Shown: piece by piece, positions 44,323-52,998 of the stretch
How the letters are laid out: the number at the start of each line of letters is the position of its first letter
How positions within the stretch are numbered: position 1 is the stretch's first letter
Source: Flagellimonas meridianipacifica
GTDB lineage: Bacteria > Bacteroidota > Bacteroidia > Flavobacteriales > Flavobacteriaceae
DNA length: 64,000 bases
Direction of reading: 5' to 3'
NCBI RefSeq assembly: GCF_003001695.1
Contig: NZ_PVYX01000001.1
Coordinates: forward strand, 1,922,001-1,986,000
Made by a program: the position numbers and the translations under genes
Notes under the pieces: generated by a model
What the model was told of the DNA's origin: nothing
What the model saw: the letters and a program-made list of their open reading frames with translations, nothing else
Databases searched by the model: none

Positions 44323-45219
44323 ATGAAAACTAAAAGACTTGTTATAAGCTTAATCCTGTTGAATTGTCTGATGTGCGCCGCACTGGCTCAGGATTTTCAG
44401 GGCAAGGCATTTTACCAAACAAAAACCAATGTTGAAGTAAATCTTGACGATCGTGAAATTCCCGAAGCGATGAAACAACGTATACGAGAACGTATTAAAA
44501 ACAGAACGGAACAGAGTTTTGAACTCGAGTTTGATAGGACAACCTCTGTATATACCCAAGAAAAGAAACTTGAAGCTCCAGGAACACAATCCGGTGTTAG
44601 AATGGCTTTTGCCGGTATGGGTGGTGGAGAATACTATAAAAATATCCAAAATCAAACCTATGCCAACCAGACCGAAATGTTTGGAAAAATGTTCTTAATA
44701 AAGGATAGTTTGAATACTTGGGAATGGAAATTGGGTGCTGAAACAAAGCAAATAGGCAATTACACATGTTATAAAGCTACGGCCATTAGGCAAATGGACG
44801 AAGAAATGGTGACTCGCATGCGTCGTGTCTTTGATGGAAACACTGATTCAAGCAAGGAAAAAACCAAAGATTCTACTTCTCAGGGCAACGGCAATTCCAT
44901 TTTAGCTAGAATTGAAGAACCTGAAAACGTGGAAATAATCGCGTGGTACGCTCCAGAAATACCTGTTAGTCAAGGCCCTGGGCCATATTGGGGTCTGCCA
45001 GGCCTTATTTTAGAGGTCAATGACGGTAGAACTGCGATTCTGTGTTCTAAATTGGTTCTTAATTCCCAAGAGAAACTAAAAATCGAAGCGCCTAGTAAGG
45101 GTAAGGAGGTAACCCAAGAAGAGTATGACCGTATTCTGGCTGAGAAAATGGAGGAAATGTCAGAACGGTTTCGTTCAGGGGGGCGTGGAAACGGGGCAAG
45201 AATCATGATTCGGGGATAA
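44323..45219 (+). CDS. GLPGLI-family secreted protein
   Basis: I use the ATG at 44323 (MKTKRLVISLILLNCL), giving 298 residues with a signal peptide ending at ALAQ; the frame opens earlier at a TTG with no signal. The name-giving motif appears as GPYWGLPGLILEV near residue 233. The C-terminus is basic and Gly-rich. GLPGLI proteins are Bacteroidota-specific, exported, and almost always encoded next to an outer-membrane barrel protein, as here with a 9-bp gap. Function is not known; a role in the envelope stress response controlled by the adjacent kinase pair is inference. Confidence 0.9.
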   Translation: MKTKRLVISLILLNCLMCAALAQDFQGKAFYQTKTNVEVNLDDREIPEAMKQRIRERIKNRTEQSFELEFDRTTSVYTQEKKLEAPGTQSGVRMAFAGMGGGEYYKNIQNQTYANQTEMFGKMFLIKDSLNTWEWKLGAETKQIGNYTCYKATAIRQMDEEMVTRMRRVFDGNTDSSKEKTKDSTSQGNGNSILARIEEPENVEIIAWYAPEIPVSQGPGPYWGLPGLILEVNDGRTAILCSKLVLNSQEKLKIEAPSKGKEVTQEEYDRILAEKMEEMSERFRSGGRGNGARIMIRG

Positions 45220-45228
45220 GTATTTCAA

Positions 45229-47913
45229 ATGAATTTGAAACATATTTTGCTGCCAATTTGTTTGGCCTGGTCGTGTATTGCTTTCAGTCAAGGATTGACT
45301 GTTTCTGGAAAAGTAACCGATAGCCTGCAAAACCCCTTGGATGTAGCCAACGTAGTGGCCATTAATAAGAAAACGAACACTCTTGATGGTTTCGGAATAA
45401 CAACACCGGAAGGAAAATTCAAAATCAACGTAAAAAAGAATACCGAATACACCCTAAAAATTAGCTTTTTGGGTTTTGAAACCAAGGAAATCCCAATTCA
45501 AACCCAAGAGGAGGACATTTATCTGGATGTAGCCTTGTCTTCTAAACCTGAAAACTTGGATGAGGTCGAATTGATCTACGAAATACCAATTACCATACAA
45601 GGGGATACTATAGTGTACAACACGGATTCTTTCGTATCCGGTACGGAAAAAAAACTAGCCGATGTCCTCAAGAAGCTTCCAGGAATAGAGGTCAATGACG
45701 ATGGTGAAATTGAAGTGGAGGGAAAGGCAGTGACTAAAGTCATGGTAGAGGGTGATGATTTTTTTGATGGAGATTCAAAACTGGCTTCAAAAAATATTCC
45801 AGCCAATGCTCTGGATAAAGTAGAAGTTCTTCGTAATTACAACGAAGTTTCACAATTAAGCGGTCTTATGAACAATCAGGATAATATTGCCCTAAACATT
45901 AAGCTGAAAGAGGGCAAGAAAAAATTCTGGTTTGGCGAAATCACGGGTGGTCTTGGCCCGGATGAGCGATATGTGGCCCATCCTAAATTGTTCTATTACA
46001 GTCCCGAATTCAGTCTAAACGTTCTAACTGATTTGAATAATGTCGGAGAGGTTCCTTTTTCCCTTAGAGACTACTGGAATTTTACTGGGGGTGCTAGAGG
46101 TAATATCCGACCAAATACAGGTACTTTATTTAATACAAGTACATCGGGGCTTGGTTTGAGCATTACCCAAAACAATAGGGCAAGTTCCATAGACAGTAGG
46201 TTTGGTGCGGTCAATTTTAGTTATAAGCCATCAAATTCTTGGCGAGTGTCGGGGTATGGGATATTCTCCAATACGAATACCTTGTTGGAAACCATGGCTA
46301 GGCGAACCTTCATATCAACCAATGAAATTGAAAATACACAAACCGTTGCTGATCAAAGTACCAGTTTGGGTTTGGCAAAATTTACTTCCAATTATAAGCC
46401 CTCCAATAAATTACAGTGGGATTATGAGGTTCTGGTACGGACTGTTGATGATGAAGAAGATGTCTCCACACTTTCCGTAGCTGATATCAGTGATACAATT
46501 TTTGAGAATCAAGAACAAAATCCATTGACAGTAACTCAAAACTCAAATTTGTACTATACGCTGAACGATAAGAACATTTTTGCCCTAGAAACTCAATATG
46601 AATATTCTGATGAGGATCCATTCTATAATGCGATTCGTGATGTGCAGCCTTTTGTGGGAATTGTTCCCGTGGATATGCAGCAGAATAGTTTCAATATTGG
46701 GCAAAGACAATACACCCAAACCAATCGAATAGATGCAAAGCTGGATTATTTTTGGGTGTTGGGACCAAAAAGTAATCTTAACTTTACTTTTGGAACCATC
46801 CAAAGTAGTCAACGATTCAACTCTTCCATTTTTCAGGTTTTGGATTCTGGGGACCAAAACACCTTTGGGAACGAAGAGCTGGGAAATACCGTAAAATTTA
46901 GCTTTTCAGATTATTATCTGGGAGTTCATTACAAGTTGATTTCAGGTAAGTTCACCTTTAACCCGGGCTTTCATATACACGATTATACGGCAAGAAATGA
47001 GCAATTGGGTACAGAAGTGGTGGACACTATGTTCAATATTGTGCCTGATGTGTTCATAAACCTTCAACTTAAACAATCGGAAAGCCTTAGATTCACCTAT
47101 ACCATTCAACGTGAGTTTTCGGATATCAATCAATTTGCAAGAGGGTATGTGTTTACTAATTATAATGCTTTATACCAAGGTAATAGGGATTTGGAAAGTG
47201 CCCTGTTTCATACAGCGCAGCTAAACTTTTTTAGCTTCAGCATGTTCAATCAGCAGAATATTTTTGCCAATCTCGTTTATTCCAAACGAATTGATGCATT
47301 TAAAACTAATACCGGAATTGTCGGAATCAATCAGGTGAATACAACAATTAATTCAAATTTGGATGATGAAACTTTAAGCGGAACAGGAAATTATCAAAGG
47401 ACATTTGGTAGAATAAAAGTTAGTGGTCGAAGTACTTTGGCATATACCAATACCTTTAATATTGTGAATGATATGCCACAAAATTCAAGGTCATTCACTC
47501 AGGATTATGAGGCATCTTTGGGTAGTAGTTTTCGGAAAGCCCCTAATTTGGAGTTAGGATATCGATATACAGTGAATCGCTATAATACTTGTGGAATTGA
47601 GACCACATTTTTCACCGATAGACCATTTGCAAGATTGGATATAGCGTTCCTCAATGGTTTTGTTTTATTGGCGGATTACGATTATTATTTCTACAGAGAT
47701 AGAAATCAAACCATTGAAAACGAGTATGGCTTTTTAAATGCCTCCCTATCGTATCAAAAACCAGAAAGTAAATGGGAGTTTAGTATTCAGGGGACGAATT
47801 TGACCAACAATCAGGATTTGAATCAAGATACATTCAACGATTTATTTTTTAGAACTACAGAATACTCCGTTCAACCTAGATATATCCTGCTTAAGGTAAA
47901 ATATGATTTATAG
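45229..47913 (+). CDS. outer-membrane beta-barrel protein with carboxypeptidase-like and plug domains
   Basis: An 894-residue protein: signal peptide ending near AFSQ, a carboxypeptidase-regulatory-like domain at about 20-105 (GKVTDSLQNPLDVANVVAIN, 20 residues), a plug-like segment at about 120-230 (DVLKKLPGIEVNDDGEIEVE, 20 residues, and VMVEGDDFF), then a long barrel. It belongs to the outer-membrane beta-barrel family related to TonB receptors but without an obvious ligand. It is the partner of the preceding GLPGLI gene, 9 bp away. Likely regulated by the divergent two-component system. Confidence 0.9.
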   Translation: MNLKHILLPICLAWSCIAFSQGLTVSGKVTDSLQNPLDVANVVAINKKTNTLDGFGITTPEGKFKINVKKNTEYTLKISFLGFETKEIPIQTQEEDIYLDVALSSKPENLDEVELIYEIPITIQGDTIVYNTDSFVSGTEKKLADVLKKLPGIEVNDDGEIEVEGKAVTKVMVEGDDFFDGDSKLASKNIPANALDKVEVLRNYNEVSQLSGLMNNQDNIALNIKLKEGKKKFWFGEITGGLGPDERYVAHPKLFYYSPEFSLNVLTDLNNVGEVPFSLRDYWNFTGGARGNIRPNTGTLFNTSTSGLGLSITQNNRASSIDSRFGAVNFSYKPSNSWRVSGYGIFSNTNTLLETMARRTFISTNEIENTQTVADQSTSLGLAKFTSNYKPSNKLQWDYEVLVRTVDDEEDVSTLSVADISDTIFENQEQNPLTVTQNSNLYYTLNDKNIFALETQYEYSDEDPFYNAIRDVQPFVGIVPVDMQQNSFNIGQRQYTQTNRIDAKLDYFWVLGPKSNLNFTFGTIQSSQRFNSSIFQVLDSGDQNTFGNEELGNTVKFSFSDYYLGVHYKLISGKFTFNPGFHIHDYTARNEQLGTEVVDTMFNIVPDVFINLQLKQSESLRFTYTIQREFSDINQFARGYVFTNYNALYQGNRDLESALFHTAQLNFFSFSMFNQQNIFANLVYSKRIDAFKTNTGIVGINQVNTTINSNLDDETLSGTGNYQRTFGRIKVSGRSTLAYTNTFNIVNDMPQNSRSFTQDYEASLGSSFRKAPNLELGYRYTVNRYNTCGIETTFFTDRPFARLDIAFLNGFVLLADYDYYFYRDRNQTIENEYGFLNASLSYQKPESKWEFSIQGTNLTNNQDLNQDTFNDLFFRTTEYSVQPRYILLKVKYDL

Positions 47914-47938
47914 TGTACTTAGAATTTGGAATAGTTTT

Positions 47939-47969
47939 TTTGCAGGTTTTGGCTTTTACCATATTTTTG
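47939..47969 (+). promoter_or_regulatory. candidate metK promoter
   Basis: TTTG at 47939-47942 and TATTTTTG at 47962-47969 are 19 bp apart, matching the Bacteroidota -33/-7 arrangement. The predicted start (about 47975) falls just before the SAM-II-like aptamer. Confidence 0.6.
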
Positions 47970-47980
47970 CCACGCAAAAT

Positions 47981-48064
47981 GAGGAAAGATTTGACTGATT
48001 GCAACCTCGAAAAAAAATGCTAAAAAGTGAAGTGTACTTCTTCAGGGCATTCGTCAAATCTTTC
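47981..48064 (+). promoter_or_regulatory. SAM-II-like riboswitch and competing helix in the metK leader
   Basis: Stem P1 is GAGG (47981-47984) with CCTC (48005-48008). The loop between carries GATTTGAC and ATTGCAA, and the 3' tail carries TGCTAAAAAGTG (48018-48029), all matching conserved parts of the SAM-II (metA-motif) aptamer as I remember it. An ACT/AGT pairing could form the pseudoknot. In addition GAAAGATTTGAC (47984-47995), inside the aptamer, is perfectly complementary to GTCAAATCTTTC (48053-48064), 18 bases before the ATG. The two folds exclude each other, suggesting a switch that senses SAM. Assignment to SAM-II is by eye. Confidence 0.75.
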
Positions 48065-48082
48065 AAATAAAACAAATTCTGA

Positions 48083-49339
48083 ATGCCATATTTATTTACA
48101 TCCGAATCCGTAAGCGAAGGACACCCAGACAAAATCGCAGACCAAATCAGCGACTCCCTTTTAGATAATTTTTTAGCCTTTGACCCTGAAAGCAAAGTAG
48201 CCTGCGAAACACTGGTGACCACCGGACAGGTAGTACTTGCAGGGGAGGTGAAAAGCAACACCTATTTGGATGTTCAGCATATTGCCCGTGATGTAATCAA
48301 TAAGATAGGATATACAAAAGGTGAGTATCAGTTTAGCGGGGATTCATGTGGTGTAATCTCTTTGATTCATGAACAATCACAGGATATCAACCAAGGAGTT
48401 GATAGAGGCAACAAAGAAGAACAAGGTGCTGGGGACCAAGGAATGATGTTTGGTTATGCCACAAAGGAAACTGAGAACTATATGCCTTTGGCCCTAGATA
48501 TCTCACATAAGATTTTACAAGTTTTGGCGGATATGCGTAAGGATGGAAAGGAAATTTCATATTTGCGTCCGGATGCCAAGGCCCAGGTTACTATTGAGTA
48601 CTCAGACGATAACGTTCCACAAAGAATCGATACCATTGTAGTTTCTACCCAACATGACGAATTTGATTCCGATGAAAAAATGTTGGAGCAAATCAAAAAA
48701 GATATCATCGAGGTGGTTATTCCCAAGGTAAAAGCGCTTCTTCCTTCAGAAATTCAAGATTTGTTTACTGATGGCATTACCTATCACATCAATCCAACAG
48801 GAAAGTTTGTTATTGGTGGCCCTCACGGCGATGCAGGACTAACTGGGCGTAAAATTATTGTGGATACCTATGGAGGAAAGGGTGCCCATGGAGGTGGGGC
48901 TTTTAGCGGAAAAGACCCAAGTAAAGTAGACCGAAGTGCCGCCTATGCAGCGCGACACGTTGCCAAAAACTTGGTTGCCGCTGGGGTAGCCAATGAAATT
49001 TTGGTTCAAGTAAGCTATGCCATCGGAGTAGTAGAACCAACATCCCTTTTTGTGGACACCTATGGTACAGCCAATGTGGATATGAATGATGGGGAAATTG
49101 CAAAAAAGGCTTCGGAATTGTTTGATATGCGGCCATTCGCGATAGAGGAGAGGTTAAAGCTTAGAAACCCAATGTACCTGGAGACGGCTGCTTATGGTCA
49201 TATGGGAAAAACCCCGAGGACAGTTACCAAGGTTTTTGAATCCCCTTACAATGGGAAGGTAGAAAAAGAAATAGAACTTTTTACTTGGGAAAAATTGGAT
49301 ATGATTCAAGAAGTAAAAGCTGCTTTTGATTTATCCTAG
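48083..49339 (+). CDS. metK: S-adenosylmethionine synthetase
   Basis: MetK makes SAM from methionine and ATP. The 418-residue protein has [17 protein letters not shown] near residue 12, the ATP-binding [12 protein letters not shown] near residue 115, and the P-loop-like [18 protein letters not shown] near residue 270. It opens a sulfur-amino-acid cluster that extends to metH at the right edge. A structured leader with a SAM-II-like aptamer precedes it, giving product feedback. The enzyme's product is also the methyl donor for EgtD and CobA in this window. Confidence 0.97.
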   Translation: MPYLFTSESVSEGHPDKIADQISDSLLDNFLAFDPESKVACETLVTTGQVVLAGEVKSNTYLDVQHIARDVINKIGYTKGEYQFSGDSCGVISLIHEQSQDINQGVDRGNKEEQGAGDQGMMFGYATKETENYMPLALDISHKILQVLADMRKDGKEISYLRPDAKAQVTIEYSDDNVPQRIDTIVVSTQHDEFDSDEKMLEQIKKDIIEVVIPKVKALLPSEIQDLFTDGITYHINPTGKFVIGGPHGDAGLTGRKIIVDTYGGKGAHGGGAFSGKDPSKVDRSAAYAARHVAKNLVAAGVANEILVQVSYAIGVVEPTSLFVDTYGTANVDMNDGEIAKKASELFDMRPFAIEERLKLRNPMYLETAAYGHMGKTPRTVTKVFESPYNGKVEKEIELFTWEKLDMIQEVKAAFDLS

Positions 49340-49412
49340 ATACGCTTTTTCTCAGCCTAATAGGAATTAGATTTCTTTGTAGTTTTAGGCAACTCAAAAA
49401 TTCAATTTGAAC

Positions 49413-51347
49413 ATGAAGTTTACTTTGCGCTTTTTTCTTACACTACTTTTAGTTTCAGCTGTTATCTCTTCTTGTAAGAAAACCATCCAAAAAGGGGTTG
49501 TAGAAGAAAATTATGTTGCCCAAAATTATACGAAAAAAGAAGTCGATATAGAAATGCGGGATGGTGTGAAATTGCACACTACCATCTATTCTCCCAAGGA
49601 TACCTCCAAAGAGTATCCCATCTTGATGCAGCGAACTCCATATAGCTCAAGACCCTACGGCGAGGATCAGTTCAGGAAACAAATCGGTCCCAATATTCAT
49701 TTAATGCAAGAGGGAAATATCATCGTGTATCAAGATGTGCGGGGTCGGTGGATGAGCGAGGGGCATTACGATAATATGAGAGCCTATATTCCCAATAAGC
49801 AATCGAATGAAGACGTGGATGAAAGCTCGGACACGTATGATACCATTGAATGGCTCGTGAACAATGTGGAAAACAACAATGGAAAAGTTGGGGTTTGGGG
49901 CATTTCTTATCCTGGTTTTTACGCCACATATGCCACTGTGGATGCCCATCCTGCCTTAAAAGCTGCTTCACCCCAGGCATGTATTGGAGACTTCTTTTTT
50001 GATGATTTTCATCATAACGGGGCTTATTTGTTGAGTTATTTTAGGGCAACATCCCTCTTTGGGACTCCTAGGCCAAACAACGATAGTCCCATTGACACGG
50101 CTTGGTATACCCTACCAGATATCGGGACTGAAGACCAGTATCAGTTCTTCTTGGATTCAGGGTCTTTGGAGAACCTGAATTCCTTTTTTGAATATGAAAC
50201 TGCCGACACACCAAAAATAAGACCGGAAGGTTTGACAGATGATTTTTTCTGGAATGAATTGAAAGAGCACCCCAATTATGATGAGGTGTGGCAAAGTAAA
50301 GGACTCATTCAGCACTTAAAGAATGTGAAGAGTCATGTAGCAACCATGATAGTTGGAGGATGGTTTGATGCAGAGGATTTATATGGCCCCTTGGAAACCT
50401 ACAAGAACATCGAAAAATATAACGAAGGAAATTACAATACCATGGTTTTTGGACCTTGGGACCATGGCGCTTGGGCGAGGAGAAAGGGTAGAAACGCTGT
50501 TGGGAACTATTATTTTGGGGATTCAATTTCCGAGTTTTTCCAAGAAAAAATTGAAACCAAGTTTTTCAACCACTTTCTAAAGGGTGAAGGTGATGGCAAC
50601 ACGGGTTTGCCCGAAGCCTATGTTTTTGATTCAGGTAGCAAAGAATGGGCTACTTTGGAAACATGGCCACCCAAGCAAAGTGTAAAAAAGACATTCTTCC
50701 TTTCAGAAGATCAAAAATTGACCGAAGGGCATGATGGTACTTCGGGGATAAAATTCATTAGTGATGTGAAAAAACCGGTGCCTTATTCTGAGGATATAAA
50801 AACTGTTTTCACTCCAAGAAAATACATGACGGATGACCAAAGGTTTGCTGCACGTCGTTCTGATGTGCTGGTTTTTGAGACCAAGGTAATGGAAGAGGAC
50901 TTCACTCTGGCGGGAGATATTTTGGCCAAATTAAATGTGGCCACTACAGGTACAGCGGCAGATTGGATAGTTAAAGTGATAGATGTACATCCTGAAGATG
51001 TTGAAACCAACGAAGAAATGCAGGACCATTTGAAACTATCTAATTACCACCTAATGGTGCGCAGCGAAGTGATGCGAGGTCGTTTTCGCAACAGCTTTTC
51101 AGAACCTGAGCCTTTTCAGCCAAATAAAAAGACCGAAGTAAACATCAAACTACAAGATGTTTTCCATACCATAAAAAAAGGTCATAAACTCCAAATTCAA
51201 ATACAGAGTACTTGGTTCCCATTGATAGATTTAAATCCGCAGACCTATGTGGATAACATTTTTAAGGCCAAGGAAGAAGATTTCAAGACACAAACACATA
51301 CTGTCTTTACAGATTCCAGTATTGAATTTTCGGTTTTAGAACCTTAA
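49413..51347 (+). CDS. CocE/NonD-family hydrolase (X-Pro dipeptidyl-peptidase type), lipoprotein
   Basis: I start at the ATG at 49413 (MKFTLRFFLTLLL), 644 residues; the open frame also has a TTG two codons earlier. Lipobox VISSC places it on the membrane. The alpha/beta-hydrolase nucleophile is in VWGISYPGFYATY near residue 160, YQDVRGRWMSEG lies near residue 107 and a His in the GPWDHGAWARR region near residue 350. A C-terminal jelly-roll domain follows. Family members cleave acyl esters (cocaine esterase), beta-lactam side chains or N-terminal X-Pro dipeptides. It is placed between metK and metY without an evident biochemical link. Confidence 0.9.
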   Translation: MKFTLRFFLTLLLVSAVISSCKKTIQKGVVEENYVAQNYTKKEVDIEMRDGVKLHTTIYSPKDTSKEYPILMQRTPYSSRPYGEDQFRKQIGPNIHLMQEGNIIVYQDVRGRWMSEGHYDNMRAYIPNKQSNEDVDESSDTYDTIEWLVNNVENNNGKVGVWGISYPGFYATYATVDAHPALKAASPQACIGDFFFDDFHHNGAYLLSYFRATSLFGTPRPNNDSPIDTAWYTLPDIGTEDQYQFFLDSGSLENLNSFFEYETADTPKIRPEGLTDDFFWNELKEHPNYDEVWQSKGLIQHLKNVKSHVATMIVGGWFDAEDLYGPLETYKNIEKYNEGNYNTMVFGPWDHGAWARRKGRNAVGNYYFGDSISEFFQEKIETKFFNHFLKGEGDGNTGLPEAYVFDSGSKEWATLETWPPKQSVKKTFFLSEDQKLTEGHDGTSGIKFISDVKKPVPYSEDIKTVFTPRKYMTDDQRFAARRSDVLVFETKVMEEDFTLAGDILAKLNVATTGTAADWIVKVIDVHPEDVETNEEMQDHLKLSNYHLMVRSEVMRGRFRNSFSEPEPFQPNKKTEVNIKLQDVFHTIKKGHKLQIQIQSTWFPLIDLNPQTYVDNIFKAKEEDFKTQTHTVFTDSSIEFSVLEP

Positions 51348-51439
51348 AAAGGTCGATTTGTTATTTTTTCGATAAAGATTAGGATTTTAGAAAAATCTAA
51401 CTTAATCTTTGTATCACAAGTTCAAACACGTATTGAATA

Positions 51440-51587
51440 GTTATCAAGAAAGGTGGAGGGAATAGACCCTATGAAGCCTTAGCAACCCTTGTTACTTTAC
51501 AAGAAGGTGCTAAATTCTATCCTTGTCCTGAACTTGTTTCAGGATCTCAGGACGGCAACGACCGAAACTGGAATAGGAATAGATAAC
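51440..51587 (+). promoter_or_regulatory. SAM-I (S-box) riboswitch upstream of metY
   Basis: P1 is GTTATC (51440-51445) with GATAAC (51582-51587). The core shows ATCAAGAAAGGTGGAGGGA, GACCCT, GCCTTAGCAACCC and AAGGTGCTAA in S-box order. A 30-base block is identical to the metH leader at 62899. A small hairpin AATCGA/TCGATT (51591-51607) follows without a T-run, so translational control or another platform is possible. The 355-bp gap 51348-51702 consists of this leader plus an AT-rich tail; I see nothing else in it. Confidence 0.93.
51526..51544. repeat. REP-like palindrome in a peripheral loop of the SAM-I riboswitch
   Basis: TCCTGAA and TTCAGGA flank a short loop. The motif TCCTGAACTTGTTTCAGGA is, to my recollection, a very common intergenic palindrome in many bacteria. 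It lengthens a variable arm of the aptamer, compared with the metH copy, without disturbing the core. Confidence 0.6.
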
Positions 51588-51702
51588 ATCAATCGATTTT
51601 TTCGATTCACTTTCTTATAACTTTTTGATTTTGCTTTTCTACTTCGTTTGTAGGGAAGGTTTGGCTTTTTTAATCGATGGAATTAATTAAAAAACTAAAA
51701 TC

Positions 51703-52977
51703 ATGAGTGAACACAAATTAGCGACCAATGCATTGCATGCAGGTCATGACACAAACCATACACAGGGTACTAGGGCTGTACCTATTTACCAATCTACCTC
51801 CTACGTATTCAATGACACGGACCATGCTGCAAACTTGTTTTCGTTGGCGGAATTAGGTTTCATTTACACCCGTCTAAATAACCCTACAAATCAAGTTTTA
51901 CAAGAAAGACTTGCCGCCATTGAAGGAGGTATAGGCGCTGTGGTTTTCGCTTCTGGAACAGCAGCTATTTCCACAGGATTAATGACGCTTTTAAAAGCGG
52001 GAGACCATATTGTAGCGTCAAGCAGTTTGTATGGGGGAACATTCAACTTATTGAATGTGACATTGCCTAGATTGGGGATTACCACAACTTTTGTGGATGC
52101 TTCGGACCCGTCTAATTTTGGAAAGGCGGTGCAGGATAACACAAGGGCCTTTTTTGTGGAATCCTTGGGTAACCCAAAATTAGACGTTCTGGATTTAAAA
52201 GGAATTTCCAAGGAAGCAAAAGCGGCCCAAGTCCCTTTTATTGTGGACAATACGGTTGCGACTCCTGGCTTGTTGAATCCAATTGAACATGGAGCAAACT
52301 TGGTGATTCATTCACTGACGAAGTACATCAACGGTAATGGTACGGCCTTGGGAGGTGCTATAATAGATGCAGGTACCTTTGATTGGACCAATGGTAAATT
52401 TCCCGAGTTTACTGAGCCTTCAGCAGGATACCACGGTCTAGTATATAGTGAGGCATTGGGAGCTGCGGCATTTACATTTAAACTAATTTTAGAAGGTCTA
52501 CGTGATTTTGGAGGGGCTCTAAGCCCTACTAACGCATTTCAGATTATCCAAGGATTGGAAACTTTACCCGTCCGAATCAAACAACATAGTGAAAGTGCTT
52601 TGGCATTGGCGCAATGGTTGCAGGATAGGGAAGAAGTAGCTTGGGTAAATTATCCTGGGCTTAAAGGAAACAAGTATTACGAATTGGCCCAAGAATATTT
52701 GCCCGACGGACAAAGTGGTTTGGTGACCTTTGGCGTGAAAGGAGGCTTTGAAGCAGCCAAAAAATTGACGGATGCTACGCGAATATTCTCTTTGTTGGCC
52801 AATATTGGAGATACCAAATCCTTGATTATCCATCCAGCGAGTACAACACACCAACAGTTGACGGAAGAGGAACAAGCAAGTGCTGGAGTCACACAGGACT
52901 TGATTCGTTTGTCTGTGGGGTTGGAAAACTTAAATGACCTTAAAGCCGATTTGGAACAAGCTTTTCAGGCTATATAA
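51703..52977 (+). CDS. metY: O-acetylhomoserine aminocarboxypropyltransferase
   Basis: MetY is a PLP enzyme that replaces the acyl group of O-acetylhomoserine with sulfide, giving homocysteine directly. The 424-residue protein has YQSTSYVFND near residue 28, YTRLNNPTNQVLQERLAAIE (20 residues) near residue 55, the PLP lysine in VIHSLTKYINGNGTALGG near residue 205, and HPASTTHQQLTEEE near residue 382. It is downstream of a SAM-I riboswitch and 21 bp before the MetX-AK-HSDH fusion, so SAM levels probably set the expression of both. Confidence 0.95.
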   Translation: MSEHKLATNALHAGHDTNHTQGTRAVPIYQSTSYVFNDTDHAANLFSLAELGFIYTRLNNPTNQVLQERLAAIEGGIGAVVFASGTAAISTGLMTLLKAGDHIVASSSLYGGTFNLLNVTLPRLGITTTFVDASDPSNFGKAVQDNTRAFFVESLGNPKLDVLDLKGISKEAKAAQVPFIVDNTVATPGLLNPIEHGANLVIHSLTKYINGNGTALGGAIIDAGTFDWTNGKFPEFTEPSAGYHGLVYSEALGAAAFTFKLILEGLRDFGGALSPTNAFQIIQGLETLPVRIKQHSESALALAQWLQDREEVAWVNYPGLKGNKYYELAQEYLPDGQSGLVTFGVKGGFEAAKKLTDATRIFSLLANIGDTKSLIIHPASTTHQQLTEEEQASAGVTQDLIRLSVGLENLNDLKADLEQAFQAI

Positions 52978-52998
52978 CAATTAAATAAACAACGCTGC

